From assembly GCF_002072175.1 (NCBI RefSeq), contig NZ_MVIV01000003.1, positions 62,001-126,000 on the forward strand: DNA of 64,000 bases, written 5' to 3'. This document shows positions 17,047 through 28,108 of the stretch, one piece after another (within the stretch, counting starts at the first letter, position 1; each line of letters begins with the position of its first letter). The stretch is from Actinomyces gaoshouyii. Lineage in GTDB: Bacteria; Actinomycetota; Actinomycetes; Actinomycetales; Actinomycetaceae. A program made the translations under genes and the position numbers. The notes under the pieces were generated by a model that worked only from the letters and a program-made list of their open reading frames with translations, did no database searches and was not told the DNA's origin.

Positions 17047-19848
17047 ATGTCGCAGCCCAGCAACTCATCCCGTTTCATCCCCTCGCAGCTCCGCAGCCCG
17101 CGCGTGCCGGCCAAGGTGAGCGCCGACGGCCTGGAGTCCACCTGGGGGCAGCGCTGGGAGGAGGACGGAACCTACGCCTTCGACCGCTCCGCCGAGCGCC
17201 CCGAGGTCTTCTCCATCGACACCCCTCCCCCGACGGCGTCGGGCTCGCTGCACGTGGGGCACGTCTTCTCCTACACGCACACGGATGCCCTCGCCCGCTA
17301 CCAGCGGATGCGCGGCAAGGCGGTCTTCTACCCCATGGGCTGGGATGACAACGGCCTGCCCACCGAGCGCCGCGTCCAGAACTACTACGGCGTGCGCTGC
17401 GACCCCTGCCTGCCCTACGACCCCGACTTCACCCCCCCGCGCACCGGCGGTGAGGGCAAGTCCATCAAGGCCAGGGACCAGAAGCCGATCTCGCGGCGCA
17501 ACTTCGTCGAGCTCTGCGAGCGCCTGACTGCCATCGACGAGGCCCAGTTCGAGGCCCTGTGGCGCCGGCTCGGGCTGAGCGTGGACTGGAAGCAGACCTA
17601 CCAGACCATCGGCGAGCGCGCCCGCAAGGTCGCCCAGGCCGCCTTCCTGCGCAACCTGGAGCGCGGCGAGGCCTACCAGGCGGCGGCCCCGGGCCTGTGG
17701 GACGTCACCTTCCAGACCGCCGTCGCCCAGGCGGAGCTCGAGTCCCGCGAGTACCCGGGCTTCTACCACCGCCTGGCCTTCCACATCGTCGACGCCGACG
17801 CCGCCGAGCGCGCGGCCGCGGCGGGCGCCCCCATCGAGACCGGCCCGGCCGGCACCCATGACGTGTGCATCGAGACCACGCGCCCCGAGCTGCTCGCTGC
17901 CTGCGTGGCGCTCATCGCGCATCCCGATGACGAGCGCTACCGGCCGCTGCTGGGCACGACCGTGGCCTCCCCCGTCTTCGGCGTCGAGGTCCCGGTCCTG
18001 GCCCACCCAGCGGCGGAGAGGGACAAGGGCGCCGGCATCGCCATGTGCTGCACCTTCGGCGACACCACGGACATCGAGTGGTGGCGGGACCTCGGCCTGC
18101 CGCTGCGCGCCATCCTGCGCAAGGACGGGCGCATCGAGGCCGAGACCCCCGACTGGATCACCACCGGGGCGGGCCGTGAGGCCTACGCGGCCATGGCCGG
18201 CAAGACCACCTATTCGGCGCGGGAGACCATCGTTGCCGCCCTGGCCGCCAGCGGCGAGATGCGCGGCGAGCCGACCGCGACCACCCGCCAGACGAACTTC
18301 TTCGAGAAGGGCGACAAGCCCCTGGAGATCGTCACCTCCCGCCAGTGGTACCTGCGCAACGGCGGGAAGGACTGGACGAATCCGGCCACGGGCTCCGATC
18401 TTCGCGCCGACCTGCTCGCTCGTGGCGCCGAGCTCGACTTCCACCCCGATTTCATGCGGGTGCGCTATGAGAACTGGGTCAAGGGCCTCAACAACGACTG
18501 GCTCATCTCCCGTCAGCGCTTCTTCGGGGTGCCTTTCCCCGTCTGGTACGCGATCGACGACGACGGAGAGGTGGACCACTCCCGCGTCCTGACCCCTGCC
18601 GAGGCCGAGCTGCCGATCGATCCCTCCTCGGATATCCCGGCCGGCTATACCGAGGACCAGCGCGACCGGCCGGGCGGCTTCACTGCCGAGCTCGACATCA
18701 TGGACACCTGGGCGACCTCCTCCCTGTCCCCCCAGCTGGTCTCCGGCTGGCTGACGGACGAGGACCTCTTCAACCGCGTCTACCCCATGGACCTGCGCCC
18801 TCAGGGCCAGGACATCATCCGCACCTGGCTGTTCTCCTCCGTGGTGCGCGCGGACCTGGAGTTCGGCGCCCTGCCCTGGAGGCACGCGGGCATCTCCGGA
18901 TGGATCCTGGACTCGGACCACAAGAAGATGAGCAAGTCCAAGGGCAACGCCGAGACCCCCATGGGCCTGCTGGAGAAGTTCGGGGCCGACGCCGTGCGCT
19001 ACTGGGCGGCCTCGGCCCGCCTGGGCCTGGACGCGGCCTTCGAGGAGCAGCAGATCAAGATCGGCCGCCGCCTGGCCATCAAGCTCCTCAACGCCTCCAA
19101 GTTCGCCCTGTCCATGGGCCTGCCCTGGGATGCGGACGAGGAGGCCCTCGCGGCCGCCCCCGCGCCGCACCTGGACGCCACCGCCGTCACCGAGCCGATC
19201 GACCGGGCCGTTCTGGCGGCCCTGGCGGATGTCGTGGATGCCGCGACCATCGCCTTCGAGGGCTTCGAGCACGCCCGCGCCCTGGAGGCCGCAGAGTCCT
19301 TCTTCTGGACCTTCTGCGACGACTACATCGAGCTCGTCAAGGACCGGGCCAATGACCTGGACGGCTCCCACGACCCGGCCGCCGTCACGAGCGCCCGCAC
19401 CGCCCTGGCCATCGCCGTGGACACCTTCGTGCGCCTCTTCGCGCCCTTCCTGCCCTTCGCCACGGAGGAGGTGTGGAGCTGGTACCGCACCGGCAGCGTC
19501 CACCGCGCCGCCTGGCCCGAGGCCGCGCCCCTGCGCGAGGCCTCCGCCGGCGCCGACGCCGCCCTCGTGGTCCGCGCCGGCCAGGCGCTGGCGGCGCTGC
19601 GCAAGGTCAAGTCGGAGGCCAAGACGAGCCAGAGGACGCCGATCCTGTCCGTGGCGCTGGCCGTGGCCCCCGAGGCCGAGGCGAGCGTGGAGGCGGTTCG
19701 CGCCGACCTCCTCGAGGCCGCGAAGGTGACGGGCCCGATGACCCTGGCCGTGGCCGAGCCGCGCGCGGGCGACGACGGCGAGGCCCCGGCCGTGACCGTC
19801 ACCGCCGTCGAGCTCGGCGAGGCCCCGGCCAGGCCGAAGAAAGGCTGA
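17047..19848 (+). CDS. valS: Valyl-tRNA synthetase
   Basis: Charges tRNA-Val and edits mischarged threonine. The protein is 933 aa. The HIGH-type motif GSLHVGHVFSYTHTD lies near residue 70 and KKMSKSKGN near 625. The start MSQPSNSSRF was chosen because upstream sequence in this frame is repeat DNA. A CAGAAT box ends seven bases before the ATG, which could make the transcript leaderless. No T-box or long leader is seen. Insertions such as GVRCDPCLPYDPDF after the first motif place it in the archaeal-like ValRS group. The fadD gene starts six bases after its stop. Confidence 0.96.
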   Translation: MSQPSNSSRFIPSQLRSPRVPAKVSADGLESTWGQRWEEDGTYAFDRSAERPEVFSIDTPPPTASGSLHVGHVFSYTHTDALARYQRMRGKAVFYPMGWDDNGLPTERRVQNYYGVRCDPCLPYDPDFTPPRTGGEGKSIKARDQKPISRRNFVELCERLTAIDEAQFEALWRRLGLSVDWKQTYQTIGERARKVAQAAFLRNLERGEAYQAAAPGLWDVTFQTAVAQAELESREYPGFYHRLAFHIVDADAAERAAAAGAPIETGPAGTHDVCIETTRPELLAACVALIAHPDDERYRPLLGTTVASPVFGVEVPVLAHPAAERDKGAGIAMCCTFGDTTDIEWWRDLGLPLRAILRKDGRIEAETPDWITTGAGREAYAAMAGKTTYSARETIVAALAASGEMRGEPTATTRQTNFFEKGDKPLEIVTSRQWYLRNGGKDWTNPATGSDLRADLLARGAELDFHPDFMRVRYENWVKGLNNDWLISRQRFFGVPFPVWYAIDDDGEVDHSRVLTPAEAELPIDPSSDIPAGYTEDQRDRPGGFTAELDIMDTWATSSLSPQLVSGWLTDEDLFNRVYPMDLRPQGQDIIRTWLFSSVVRADLEFGALPWRHAGISGWILDSDHKKMSKSKGNAETPMGLLEKFGADAVRYWAASARLGLDAAFEEQQIKIGRRLAIKLLNASKFALSMGLPWDADEEALAAAPAPHLDATAVTEPIDRAVLAALADVVDAATIAFEGFEHARALEAAESFFWTFCDDYIELVKDRANDLDGSHDPAAVTSARTALAIAVDTFVRLFAPFLPFATEEVWSWYRTGSVHRAAWPEAAPLREASAGADAALVVRAGQALAALRKVKSEAKTSQRTPILSVALAVAPEAEASVEAVRADLLEAAKVTGPMTLAVAEPRAGDDGEAPAVTVTAVELGEAPARPKKG

Positions 19849-19853
19849 GGACT

Positions 19854-21788
19854 GTGCCGCAACGGAGCCCTGTCCCTGCCGGCACCGCGCCCCACCCGTC
19901 CCTGGGGGCCACGACCGTCGTCGACGGCGTCGCCTCCAGCCCCCCGACCATGGGCGCGTCCGGCATCTGTGACAACAGCGACACTGAGTCGCAGTGGACC
20001 GTCCCCTGGCTGCTGGCCGACCGCATCGCGCGCACCTCGGAGCGCCCCATCATCGAGCGGCGCAGCTCACTGGGCTCATGGACGCCGATCACCGCCCGGG
20101 CCTTCGGCGAGGAGGTCGCCCGGATCGCCGCGGGGCTCATCGGCCTGGGCCTGGAGGCGGGCACGAGCGTGGCGCTCATGTCCCGCACCTGCTACGAGTG
20201 GACGCTCCTGGACATGGCGATCGCCCGCGCCGGGCTGGTCTCCGTGCCCATCTACGAGACCGATTCGGCCGAGCAGATCGAGTGGATCCTCGACGACGCC
20301 GACGTCCGCCTCGTCATCACCGAGACCTCCGGCCACGCGCTCGTCGTGGACGCCGCCATCAAGGCCCGCTCGGCCGCCGGCCCCGACGCCGCGGGCCCCC
20401 GGGTCCTGTCCCTGGACCGCGACGCCCTCACCGAGCTGACGACGGCCGGGCGCGCGATCTCGCGGGCCGTCGTCGAGGATCGCTCGGCCGCGGTGCGCCC
20501 CGAGGACATCTTCTCCATCATCTACACCTCCGGCACGACGGGCCGCCCCAGGGGCGTCGAGATCACCCACCGCAACGCGGCGGGCCTGGCGCACAACGGC
20601 GTCCGCTGGATCCCGGACCTCCTCTACCGCGCGGACACGCGCCTGCTGCTCTTCCTGCCGCTGGCGCACTCCTACGCGCGCTGCCTGGAGCTGCTGTCCC
20701 TGGCGGGCCAGGGCGTGCTCGGGCACACCCCGGATGTCAAGACCCTCCTGCCGGACCTTCAGGCCTTCGGCCCCTCCTATGTGCTGGCCGTGCCGCGCGT
20801 GCTGGAGAAGATCTACAACGCCGCCGACGCCAAGGCGGGCAGCGGCATGCGGCTGCGGACCTTCCGCTGGGCGGCGAAGGTCGCCGTCGAGTACTCGCGG
20901 GCACTGGACGCCCCGGCCGGGCCCTCGACGTCGCTGACCGCCTGGCACGCGCTGGCCGACCGCCTCGTCTACCGCACGATCCGCGCCCTGCTGGGTCCCA
21001 ACGCCCGTTTCGCGATCTCCGGCGGCGGGCCGCTGGGCGAGCGCCTCGGGCACTTCTACCGGGGCATGGGCCTGGAGATCCTCGAGGGCTACGGGCTCAC
21101 TGAGACGATCGGCCCCACCTGCGTCAACCTCGACGCGCGCAACAGGATCGGCACTGTGGGCCCGCCCGTGTGCGGCAACGAGCTCCGGGTGGATGAGACC
21201 GGGGAGATCCTCGTGCGGGGCCTGGGCGTGTTCCGCAACTACCACAACAACCCCGCCGCCACCGCCGAGTCCTTCACCCCCGATGGGTGGTTCCGCACCG
21301 GTGACATCGGGGCCATCGATGAGGACGGCTGGGTGCGCATCACCGGCCGCAAGAAGGACCTCATCGTCACCGCCGGCGGCAAGAACGTGGCCCCCGCGGT
21401 CCTCGAGGACCGCCTGCGCGGCCACCCCCTGGTCAGCCAGGTCCTCGTCCTGGGGGACGATGAGCCCTTCATCTCCGCGCTCATCACGCTGGACGCGGAG
21501 ATGCTGCCCCTGTGGCTGCGCAACCACGGCCTGCCGGAGATGGGCGTGGTCGAGGCCTCGTCCCACCCGCAGGTGCTCGCCGCGCTGGAGCGCGCCGTTG
21601 CCCGCACCAACGAGGCGGTCTCCCGGGCCGAGTCGATCCGCGAGTTCCGCGTGCTCACCACGGATTTCACGGAGGCGAACGGCCTGCTCACGCCCTCGCT
21701 GAAGGTCAAGCGGGCCGCCGTCATGGAGGCCTACGCCGACGCCATCACCTCCATCTACGCCGGCAAACGCCGGGGCCCGGAGGCCTGA
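19854..21788 (+). CDS. Long-chain fatty acid-CoA ligase (first copy)
   Basis: Activates fatty acids to acyl-CoA through an acyl-adenylate. It is 644 aa from a GTG with GAGG just before it; an ATG at residue 33 is possible. The AMP-binding motif SIIYTSGTTGRPRGVEITHRN lies near residue 222, GYGLTET near 410, and the C-terminal hinge and catalytic lysine region GWFRTGDIGAIDEDG...RITGRKKDLIVTAGGKNVAP near 480-520. These match the FadD15-like actinobacterial group. It follows valS closely and is followed by a paralogue of the same architecture, so the two probably arose by tandem duplication. Confidence 0.92.
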   Translation: MPQRSPVPAGTAPHPSLGATTVVDGVASSPPTMGASGICDNSDTESQWTVPWLLADRIARTSERPIIERRSSLGSWTPITARAFGEEVARIAAGLIGLGLEAGTSVALMSRTCYEWTLLDMAIARAGLVSVPIYETDSAEQIEWILDDADVRLVITETSGHALVVDAAIKARSAAGPDAAGPRVLSLDRDALTELTTAGRAISRAVVEDRSAAVRPEDIFSIIYTSGTTGRPRGVEITHRNAAGLAHNGVRWIPDLLYRADTRLLLFLPLAHSYARCLELLSLAGQGVLGHTPDVKTLLPDLQAFGPSYVLAVPRVLEKIYNAADAKAGSGMRLRTFRWAAKVAVEYSRALDAPAGPSTSLTAWHALADRLVYRTIRALLGPNARFAISGGGPLGERLGHFYRGMGLEILEGYGLTETIGPTCVNLDARNRIGTVGPPVCGNELRVDETGEILVRGLGVFRNYHNNPAATAESFTPDGWFRTGDIGAIDEDGWVRITGRKKDLIVTAGGKNVAPAVLEDRLRGHPLVSQVLVLGDDEPFISALITLDAEMLPLWLRNHGLPEMGVVEASSHPQVLAALERAVARTNEAVSRAESIREFRVLTTDFTEANGLLTPSLKVKRAAVMEAYADAITSIYAGKRRGPEA

Positions 21789-21911
21789 CACGCTCACGAT
21801 CAGCGGAAGTCGCAGGTCAGAGACCCTCTTTGGGGTCGCCGGCGGGGCGCCGCAGCCACAGGTGGCCGTATTCGGGCCCCGCCGGACGCATCGGCGGGCG
21901 ATGATGGGGTC

Positions 21912-23795
21912 ATGACGAGCCCCGCACAGCCCGGCACCGAGCCGGCGGCCCTCCAGCAGCACGCTGACAGCACCACCCGCTCCACCCCGCTGGCGGTCCC
22001 CGTCCATGATGGGATGACGGCCCCGTGGGCGCTGGCCGAGCGCGTGCGCCGCTCGCCGTCCGCCCCGCTCGTCGCCCGCAAGCCCTCGGTCGGGCGCCGC
22101 TGGATCCCCATGAGCGCGACGGCTTTCCACGCCCAGGTCCGAGAGGTGGCGGCCGGGTTCATGTCGCTCGGGCTGCGCCCCGGGGACGCGATCGCGATCA
22201 TGTCCCACACCTGCTTCGAGTGGACCCTCCTGGACTTCGCCGCCTGGGAGGCGGGCCTCGTCGTCGTGCCGATCTATGAGACCTCCTCCGCCCAGCAGGC
22301 CGAGTGGATCCTCACCGACGCCTCCGTGAGGCTGGTGGTCGTCGAGAACGCCGGCATGGAGCAGATGGTGGAAGCGATCCGCACCCACGGTGCCGATCAG
22401 GCGACTCTGGCGGAGCTGCGGGTCATGTGCCTGTCCCGCGGCGCGATCACGGACCTCATCGCCGCGGGCAAAAGCGTGGACCGCGCCGGGCTCGACGCCC
22501 GCGCCTGCGCGCTCACCAGCGCGGACCTGGCGACGATCGTCTACACCTCGGGCACCACGGGGCGCCCCAAGGGGGTGGAGCTCACTCACGGCAATCTCAT
22601 CCAGTTGGGCGTCAACACCTGCGAGCACGTTCCCGAGATCCTCGGCGCCGAAGAGGTGCGCGCCCTCATATTCCTCCCCCTGGCCCATGTGCTGGGGCGG
22701 TTCATCGAGATCGCCATCGTGTGCTCCGAGCGCGGCGTCATGGGCCACGCCCCGGATGTCAAGCACCTCGTGGACGACCTGGCGACCTTCTCGCCCACCT
22801 TCGTCGTCGCCGTGCCGAGGGTCTTCGAGAAGATCTACAACGCCGCGGACGCGCGCTCGACCGGCAACAGGCAGAAGGTCTTCCGCCTGGCCGCCAAGAC
22901 GGCGATCGCCTACTCGCGCGCCCTGGACACCCCGCAAGGGCCCGGTCGCGGCCTGCGGGCGCAGATGAGGGTCTTCGACCGGCTCGTGTTCTCCAAGCTG
23001 CGCGCCGTCCTGGGCGGGAGGGTCACGCATGTCATCAGCGGCGGCGGTCCCCTGGGGGAGAGACTCGGCCACTACTACCGGGGCGCGGGGGTGACCGTCC
23101 TGGAGGGCTACGGCCTGACCGAGACCTCCGCGCCCTGCGCCGTCACCCTGCCTGCGAGCATGCGGATCGGCACGGTGGGCGGCCCCATGCCGGGCACTGA
23201 ACTGCGCCTGGCCGACGACGGCGAGATCCTCGTGCGCGGTATCGGCCTGTTCCGCGGCTACCACGCCAACCCCGAGGCCACGGCCGAGGCGCTCACCGCC
23301 GATGGCTGGCTGCGCACGGGCGATGTCGGCGCGTTCGAGGATGACGGCTCGCTGCGCATCACTGGCCGCAAGAAGGAGCTCATCGTCACCGCCGGGGGCA
23401 AGAACGTGGCCCCCGCGGTCCTGGAGGACCGTCTGCGCGGCCACCCGCTGGTCAGCCAGGTGCTCGTCGTGGGCGACAACCGCCCCTGCATCGGCGCCCT
23501 GGTGACGCTGGACGCGGAGATGCTGCCGCTGTGGCTCGCCTCCCACGGGATCGAGGATCTCGACCCCGTGTCGGCGGTGAGCGACCCGCGCGTGCGCGCG
23601 GCTCTGGAGCGGGCGGTGGCCCGGGCCAATGAGACTGTCTCCCGGGCGGAGTCGATCCGGACCTTCACAGTGTTGCCGGGCGATTTCACGATCGACAACG
23701 GCCTGCTCACGCCCTCGTTCAAGGTGCGCCGGACGGAGGCGCTGGAGCGCTTCGCCGATGAGATCGACGCGCTCTACAGCAGGCCGGTGGCCTGA
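21912..23795 (+). CDS. Long-chain fatty acid-CoA ligase (second copy)
   Basis: Same reaction and fold as the preceding gene; 627 aa. AMP-binding motif TIVYTSGTTGRPKGVELTHGN near residue 210, EGYGLTETSAPC near 400 and TGRKKELIVTAGGKNVAPAV near 490. Whole blocks such as KNVAPAVLEDRLRGHPLVSQ are identical to the first copy, while the N-terminal 40 residues differ. The 123-base gap between the copies contains no gene. The differing N-termini and acyl-pocket region suggest different chain-length preference, which is inference. Confidence 0.92.
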   Translation: MTSPAQPGTEPAALQQHADSTTRSTPLAVPVHDGMTAPWALAERVRRSPSAPLVARKPSVGRRWIPMSATAFHAQVREVAAGFMSLGLRPGDAIAIMSHTCFEWTLLDFAAWEAGLVVVPIYETSSAQQAEWILTDASVRLVVVENAGMEQMVEAIRTHGADQATLAELRVMCLSRGAITDLIAAGKSVDRAGLDARACALTSADLATIVYTSGTTGRPKGVELTHGNLIQLGVNTCEHVPEILGAEEVRALIFLPLAHVLGRFIEIAIVCSERGVMGHAPDVKHLVDDLATFSPTFVVAVPRVFEKIYNAADARSTGNRQKVFRLAAKTAIAYSRALDTPQGPGRGLRAQMRVFDRLVFSKLRAVLGGRVTHVISGGGPLGERLGHYYRGAGVTVLEGYGLTETSAPCAVTLPASMRIGTVGGPMPGTELRLADDGEILVRGIGLFRGYHANPEATAEALTADGWLRTGDVGAFEDDGSLRITGRKKELIVTAGGKNVAPAVLEDRLRGHPLVSQVLVVGDNRPCIGALVTLDAEMLPLWLASHGIEDLDPVSAVSDPRVRAALERAVARANETVSRAESIRTFTVLPGDFTIDNGLLTPSFKVRRTEALERFADEIDALYSRPVA

Positions 23796-23833
23796 GGGGG
23801 GCGTCCCGGGCCGCGGGCTTCCGGGAGGGCCCC

Positions 23834-24156
23834 TCAGGCGGAGAGCTCGTCGCGGATCGCCTCGTGGTGGTGGATGACCTCCGCGACGATGAAGGCGAAG
23901 AACTTCTCCGCGAAGACGGGGTCGAGCCCGGAGTCCTCGGCCAGCGCCCGCAGGCGGGCCACCTGGCGGGCCTCCCGCTCGGGGTCCGACGGCGGCAGAT
24001 CGAGGCGCGCCTTGAGCTCGCCGACCTGCTGGGTGCAGCGGAAGCGCTCGGCGAGGAGGTGGACGAGGGCTGCGTCGAGGTTGTCGATGGTGACGCGGTA
24101 GCGCGCGAGATCGGCAGGTACCCCGGGGATGTCCCGCTCAACGGCCACGGAAGCGC

Positions 24157-24160
<4 letters not shown>
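23834..24160 (-). CDS. Chorismate mutase, AroQ type
   Basis: Converts chorismate to prephenate for phenylalanine and tyrosine. The protein is 108 aa and all-helical. [23 protein letters not shown] is the first helix with the usual arginine; QVGELKAR gives the lysine position, and [16 protein letters not shown] and a closing helix [17 protein letters not shown] complete the fold. The ATG overlaps the clpX stop by four bases (ATGA), so it is co-translated with clpX. No prephenate dehydratase or regulatory domain is attached. Confidence 0.88.
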
Positions 24161-25458
<1,298 letters not shown>

Positions 25459-25654
25459 GTGTCCCCCTTGTGTGGTCGGGTCCGCTCCCGGGCGACGCGG
25501 GGAGCGCCGCTGGAATCAGGGAACGGGGTGCCGCCAGCCTATTAGGTCGAGCGCCCTGGCGCGAGGGCCGGGCCCGGCGAGCCCCTGAGCGATCGCCCGC
25601 CCGGTGGTGGGGCCCCGAGCGCCGCGCCGACGGCTGCGCAAGGCATTCTCAATC

Positions 25655-25675
25655 ATGCAAGCAGACTGCTAGCAT
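25655..25675 (+). promoter_or_regulatory. Putative vapB operator and promoter
   Basis: Imperfect palindrome ATGCAAG-N7-CTAGCAT (six of seven pairs). Its right arm contains TAGCAT (25670-25675), a likely -10 ending six bases before the GTG of the antitoxin. Antitoxins of this type usually repress their own promoter. Confidence 0.5.
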
Positions 25676-25681
25676 AGACGC

Positions 25682-25909
25682 GTGACCACTTTGTACATCC
25701 GCGACGTCGATGAGGGAGTCGCCGAGGAGCTCAAGCTCCGCGCGGCGGCCGAGGGGATGTCCCTGTCCGCCTATGCGGCCGCCCAGTTGGCAGTGATCGC
25801 CTCACGGCCCACGAACGCCCAGGTGGTCGCGCGCCTTCGCCGGCGCGATCGCCGCGACGGGCCGACGGCGCAGCAGATCGTCTCCGCAGTGCGCGAGGGT
25901 CGGGAGTGA
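25682..25909 (+). CDS. vapB: Antitoxin of a type II toxin-antitoxin pair (FitA/VapB-like)
   Basis: Seventy-five residues with an N-terminal ribbon-helix-helix: the beta strand TTLYIRDVD, then two helices through LKLRAAAEGMSLSAYAAAQL. The C-terminal tail, rich in Arg and Asp, is the part expected to wrap the toxin. The GTG start appears leaderless behind TAGCAT. The toxin starts 46 bases after its stop. Family assignment rests on the fold pattern and on the PIN-domain partner. Confidence 0.82.
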   Translation: MTTLYIRDVDEGVAEELKLRAAAEGMSLSAYAAAQLAVIASRPTNAQVVARLRRRDRRDGPTAQQIVSAVREGRE

Positions 25910-25955
25910 GTAGGGCCTCCGTTCATCCCACTCGGCCAGTGCGGGGGCAGGCCCG

Positions 25956-26348
25956 GTGATCGTCATCGATACCTCGGCACTCATCGAGGGACTTGTGGGG
26001 CGCACGCCCAGCGTCCGGCTCCTTGACCTGCTCGCGGGGGAGCTCGCGGCTCCTCAGGTCATCGACTTCGAGGTGCTCTCCGCCCTGCGCGGCATGGTGC
26101 TCGGCGGCCTCCTGTCCCTCGATGAGGCGCAGGAGGCCCGGCGCTTCTTCTACGAGCTCACGATCTGGCGATACGAAGGAGCTCCCCTCGCCGAGAGGAT
26201 CTGGGAACTGCGGCACCAGTACACCGCGCACGACGCCGCCTATCTCGCTCTCGCGGAAAGCCTCGACTCCCCCGTGGTGACCTGCGATCGCAAACTCGAC
26301 GCCGGAGGCCACCGCGCCGAGGTCCTGCTCCTGCCCCGCTCCAACTGA
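25956..26348 (+). CDS. vapC: PIN-domain ribonuclease toxin (VapC-like)
   Basis: Probable Mg-dependent RNase that cuts tRNA or other structured RNA when freed from VapB. At 130 aa it has the PIN acidic set: D5 in MIVIDTSALIE, E39 in DFEVLSALRG, an aspartate in HDAAYLALAE near residue 91, and the last in VTCDRKL near 110. The GTG start is read in phase with the IVIDTS strand that opens the domain. It follows vapB on the same strand; a bidirectional-looking hairpin lies downstream. Confidence 0.88.
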   Translation: MIVIDTSALIEGLVGRTPSVRLLDLLAGELAAPQVIDFEVLSALRGMVLGGLLSLDEAQEARRFFYELTIWRYEGAPLAERIWELRHQYTAHDAAYLALAESLDSPVVTCDRKLDAGGHRAEVLLLPRSN

Positions 26349-26502
26349 CAGAGCTCGCGGAACGGCCACGGAGGGGGCCATGCCGCGCCGACGGCTGCCA
26401 CTGGCACCGGTGTCGCCTCCGGCGCCTTGAATTGCGCTCTCCCCGCACCGGTCGGCGCACTCCACCCCGATCGATGCCCTCCGCACTGAGCGGTACCCTG
26501 CG

Positions 26503-26535
26503 CACCCACTGGTGGTCAGGACGCACCGGTGGGTG
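26503..26535. terminator. Hairpin between vapC and clpP2
   Basis: CACCCACTGGTG at 26503-26514 and CACCGGTGGGTG at 26524-26535 form a 12-bp stem with one mismatch and a 9-base loop. It lies 47 bases past the clpP2 stop and 155 past vapC, so it can serve both converging units. Confidence 0.6.
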
Positions 26536-26581
26536 GAATCGGCACCGCTGGGCGGATGGCACCGATCGGCGCCATGAGATG

Positions 26582-27271
26582 TCAGGAGGAGTGCGGGGAG
26601 GGTGCGGCCTTGCGCGGGCTGAGCACCTGGTCGACGATCCCGTAGTCCCGGGCGGCGGTGGCGGTGAGGATCTTGTCGCGCTCCAGATCGTTGTGGATCC
26701 GATCGCGGTCCCGGCCGGTGTGCGCGGCCAGGGTGTCCTCCAGCCAGGCGCGCATGCGGTCGATCTCGTCGGCGATGATCTCGATATCGCTGGCCTGGCC
26801 GTGCATGCCCTCCATGGCGGGCTGATGAATGAGCACGCGGGCGTTGGGCAGGGCCAGGCGCTTGCCCGGGCTGCCCGCGGCCAGCAGCACGGCGGCGGCG
26901 GAGGCGGCCTGCCCCAGGCAGACGGTCTGCACCTGCGGCTTGATGTACTGCATCGTGTCGTAGATGGCGGTCAGGGCCGTGAAGGAGCCGCCGGGGCTGT
27001 TGATGTACATGGTGATGAGCCCATCGGGGTCTTGGGACTCCAGGACGAGGAGCTGGGCCATGATGTCATCGGCGGAGGCGTCGTCCACCTGGACGCCCAT
27101 GAAGACGATGCGGTCCTCGAAGAGCTTGGCGTAGGGGTCCTGGCGCTTGAAGCCGTAGGCGGTGCGCTCCTCGAATTGGGGCAGCACGTAGCGGGACTGC
27201 GGCATGGCGGCGGCAGCGCCGACGGGGGCCATCTGGCGCGCGACGGCCTCGAAGTAGGGACGAGTGCTCAT
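26582..27271 (-). CDS. clpP2: ATP-dependent Clp protease proteolytic subunit 2
   Basis: Serine peptidase subunit of the mixed ClpP1P2 barrel typical of actinobacteria. The 229-aa protein carries the nucleophile serine in CLGQAASAAAVLL near residue 124 and the histidine in NARVLIHQPAM near 149; the aspartate of the triad lies in the ERDKI region later. [19 protein letters not shown] is the oxyanion-side motif. The start follows the clpP1 stop with a one-base gap, so the two are co-expressed. Confidence 0.94.
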   Translation of the reverse strand: MSTRPYFEAVARQMAPVGAAAAMPQSRYVLPQFEERTAYGFKRQDPYAKLFEDRIVFMGVQVDDASADDIMAQLLVLESQDPDGLITMYINSPGGSFTALTAIYDTMQYIKPQVQTVCLGQAASAAAVLLAAGSPGKRLALPNARVLIHQPAMEGMHGQASDIEIIADEIDRMRAWLEDTLAAHTGRDRDRIHNDLERDKILTATAARDYGIVDQVLSPRKAAPSPHSS

Positions 27272-27272
27272 A

Positions 27273-27914
27273 TCAGTTCTCCCCGTTCTGCTGGCCGATC
27301 TCCCGGCTGGAGCGCACGATGTGGTCGACGAAGCCGTAGTCGAGGGCCTCGGGGGCGCTGAACCAGTGGTCGCGGTCCGAGTCGGCGATGATCTGCTCGA
27401 CGGAGTGGCCGGTGTTGGCGGCCGTGATCTCGGCGAGCTCCTGCTTCATCTTGATGATGAGGTCGGCGTTGATGCGGATGTCCGTGGCCGATCCGCCCGC
27501 GCCTCCGGAGGGCTGGTGCATGAGGACTCGGGCGTGCGGGGTCAGGTATCGCTTGCCCTTGGCCCCGGCGCTGAGCAGGAACTGGCCCATGGAGGCGGCC
27601 ATGCCGGTGGCGACGGTGACGACGTCGGGCTGGACGTACTGCATGGTGTCGTAGATGGCCATGCCGGCGGTCACGGAGCCACCGGGGCTGTTGATGTACA
27701 GGTAGATGTCCCGCTCGGGGTCCTCGGCGGCCAGCAGCAGCATCTGGGCGCAGATGGCGTTGGCGTTGTCGTCGCGCACCTCCGATCCCAGCCAGATGAT
27801 GCGCTCCTTGAGGAGCCTGTTGTAGATGGAGTCGGTCAGGCCCAGCCCGGCGCCCTGGCCCTCGTGGGCACTGGGGGCGGCGACTGCGCCGGGGCGCGTG
27901 TGGAACTCGCTCAC
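27273..27914 (-). CDS. clpP1: ATP-dependent Clp protease proteolytic subunit 1
   Basis: Partner peptidase of ClpP2; 213 aa from the GTG at 27914, chosen because GAGAGGA precedes it closely and the length fits ClpP. A longer upstream frame would add 27 residues without a ribosome site. The catalytic serine is in [12 protein letters not shown] near residue 113 and the histidine in [12 protein letters not shown] near 138. The motif [20 protein letters not shown] is intact. Its differing active-site surroundings from ClpP2 support a hetero-oligomer. Confidence 0.95.
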   Translation of the reverse strand: MSEFHTRPGAVAAPSAHEGQGAGLGLTDSIYNRLLKERIIWLGSEVRDDNANAICAQMLLLAAEDPERDIYLYINSPGGSVTAGMAIYDTMQYVQPDVVTVATGMAASMGQFLLSAGAKGKRYLTPHARVLMHQPSGGAGGSATDIRINADLIIKMKQELAEITAANTGHSVEQIIADSDRDHWFSAPEALDYGFVDHIVRSSREIGQQNGEN

Positions 27915-28055
27915 GTCTGTCCTCTCGTATCGGTGGGTCAACGCTAGCGCGAGGCGGCTGAGCTCTACGCCCGCCCTCGTCGCCTTTTCGCTCACGGCAC
28001 AGGGTCCGCCGGGCGGCCGCCCCCCCTCACCGGAGGGGTGGCACGGACGCGGGGA

Positions 28056-28074
28056 TCGGGTTAGCCTGACCTTA
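28056..28074 (+). promoter_or_regulatory. Putative DtxR/IdeR iron box
   Basis: The 19 bases contain the core GGTTAGCCTGACCT and match 15 of 19 positions of the DtxR consensus (TTAGGTTAGCCTAACCTAA). TATCCT at 28073-28078 could be the -10, so the box would sit on the promoter 35 bases before the methyltransferase ATG. Confidence 0.6.
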
Positions 28075-28108
28075 TCCTTGTTTTTCTCGACTGCGACAGG
28101 AATGAATC

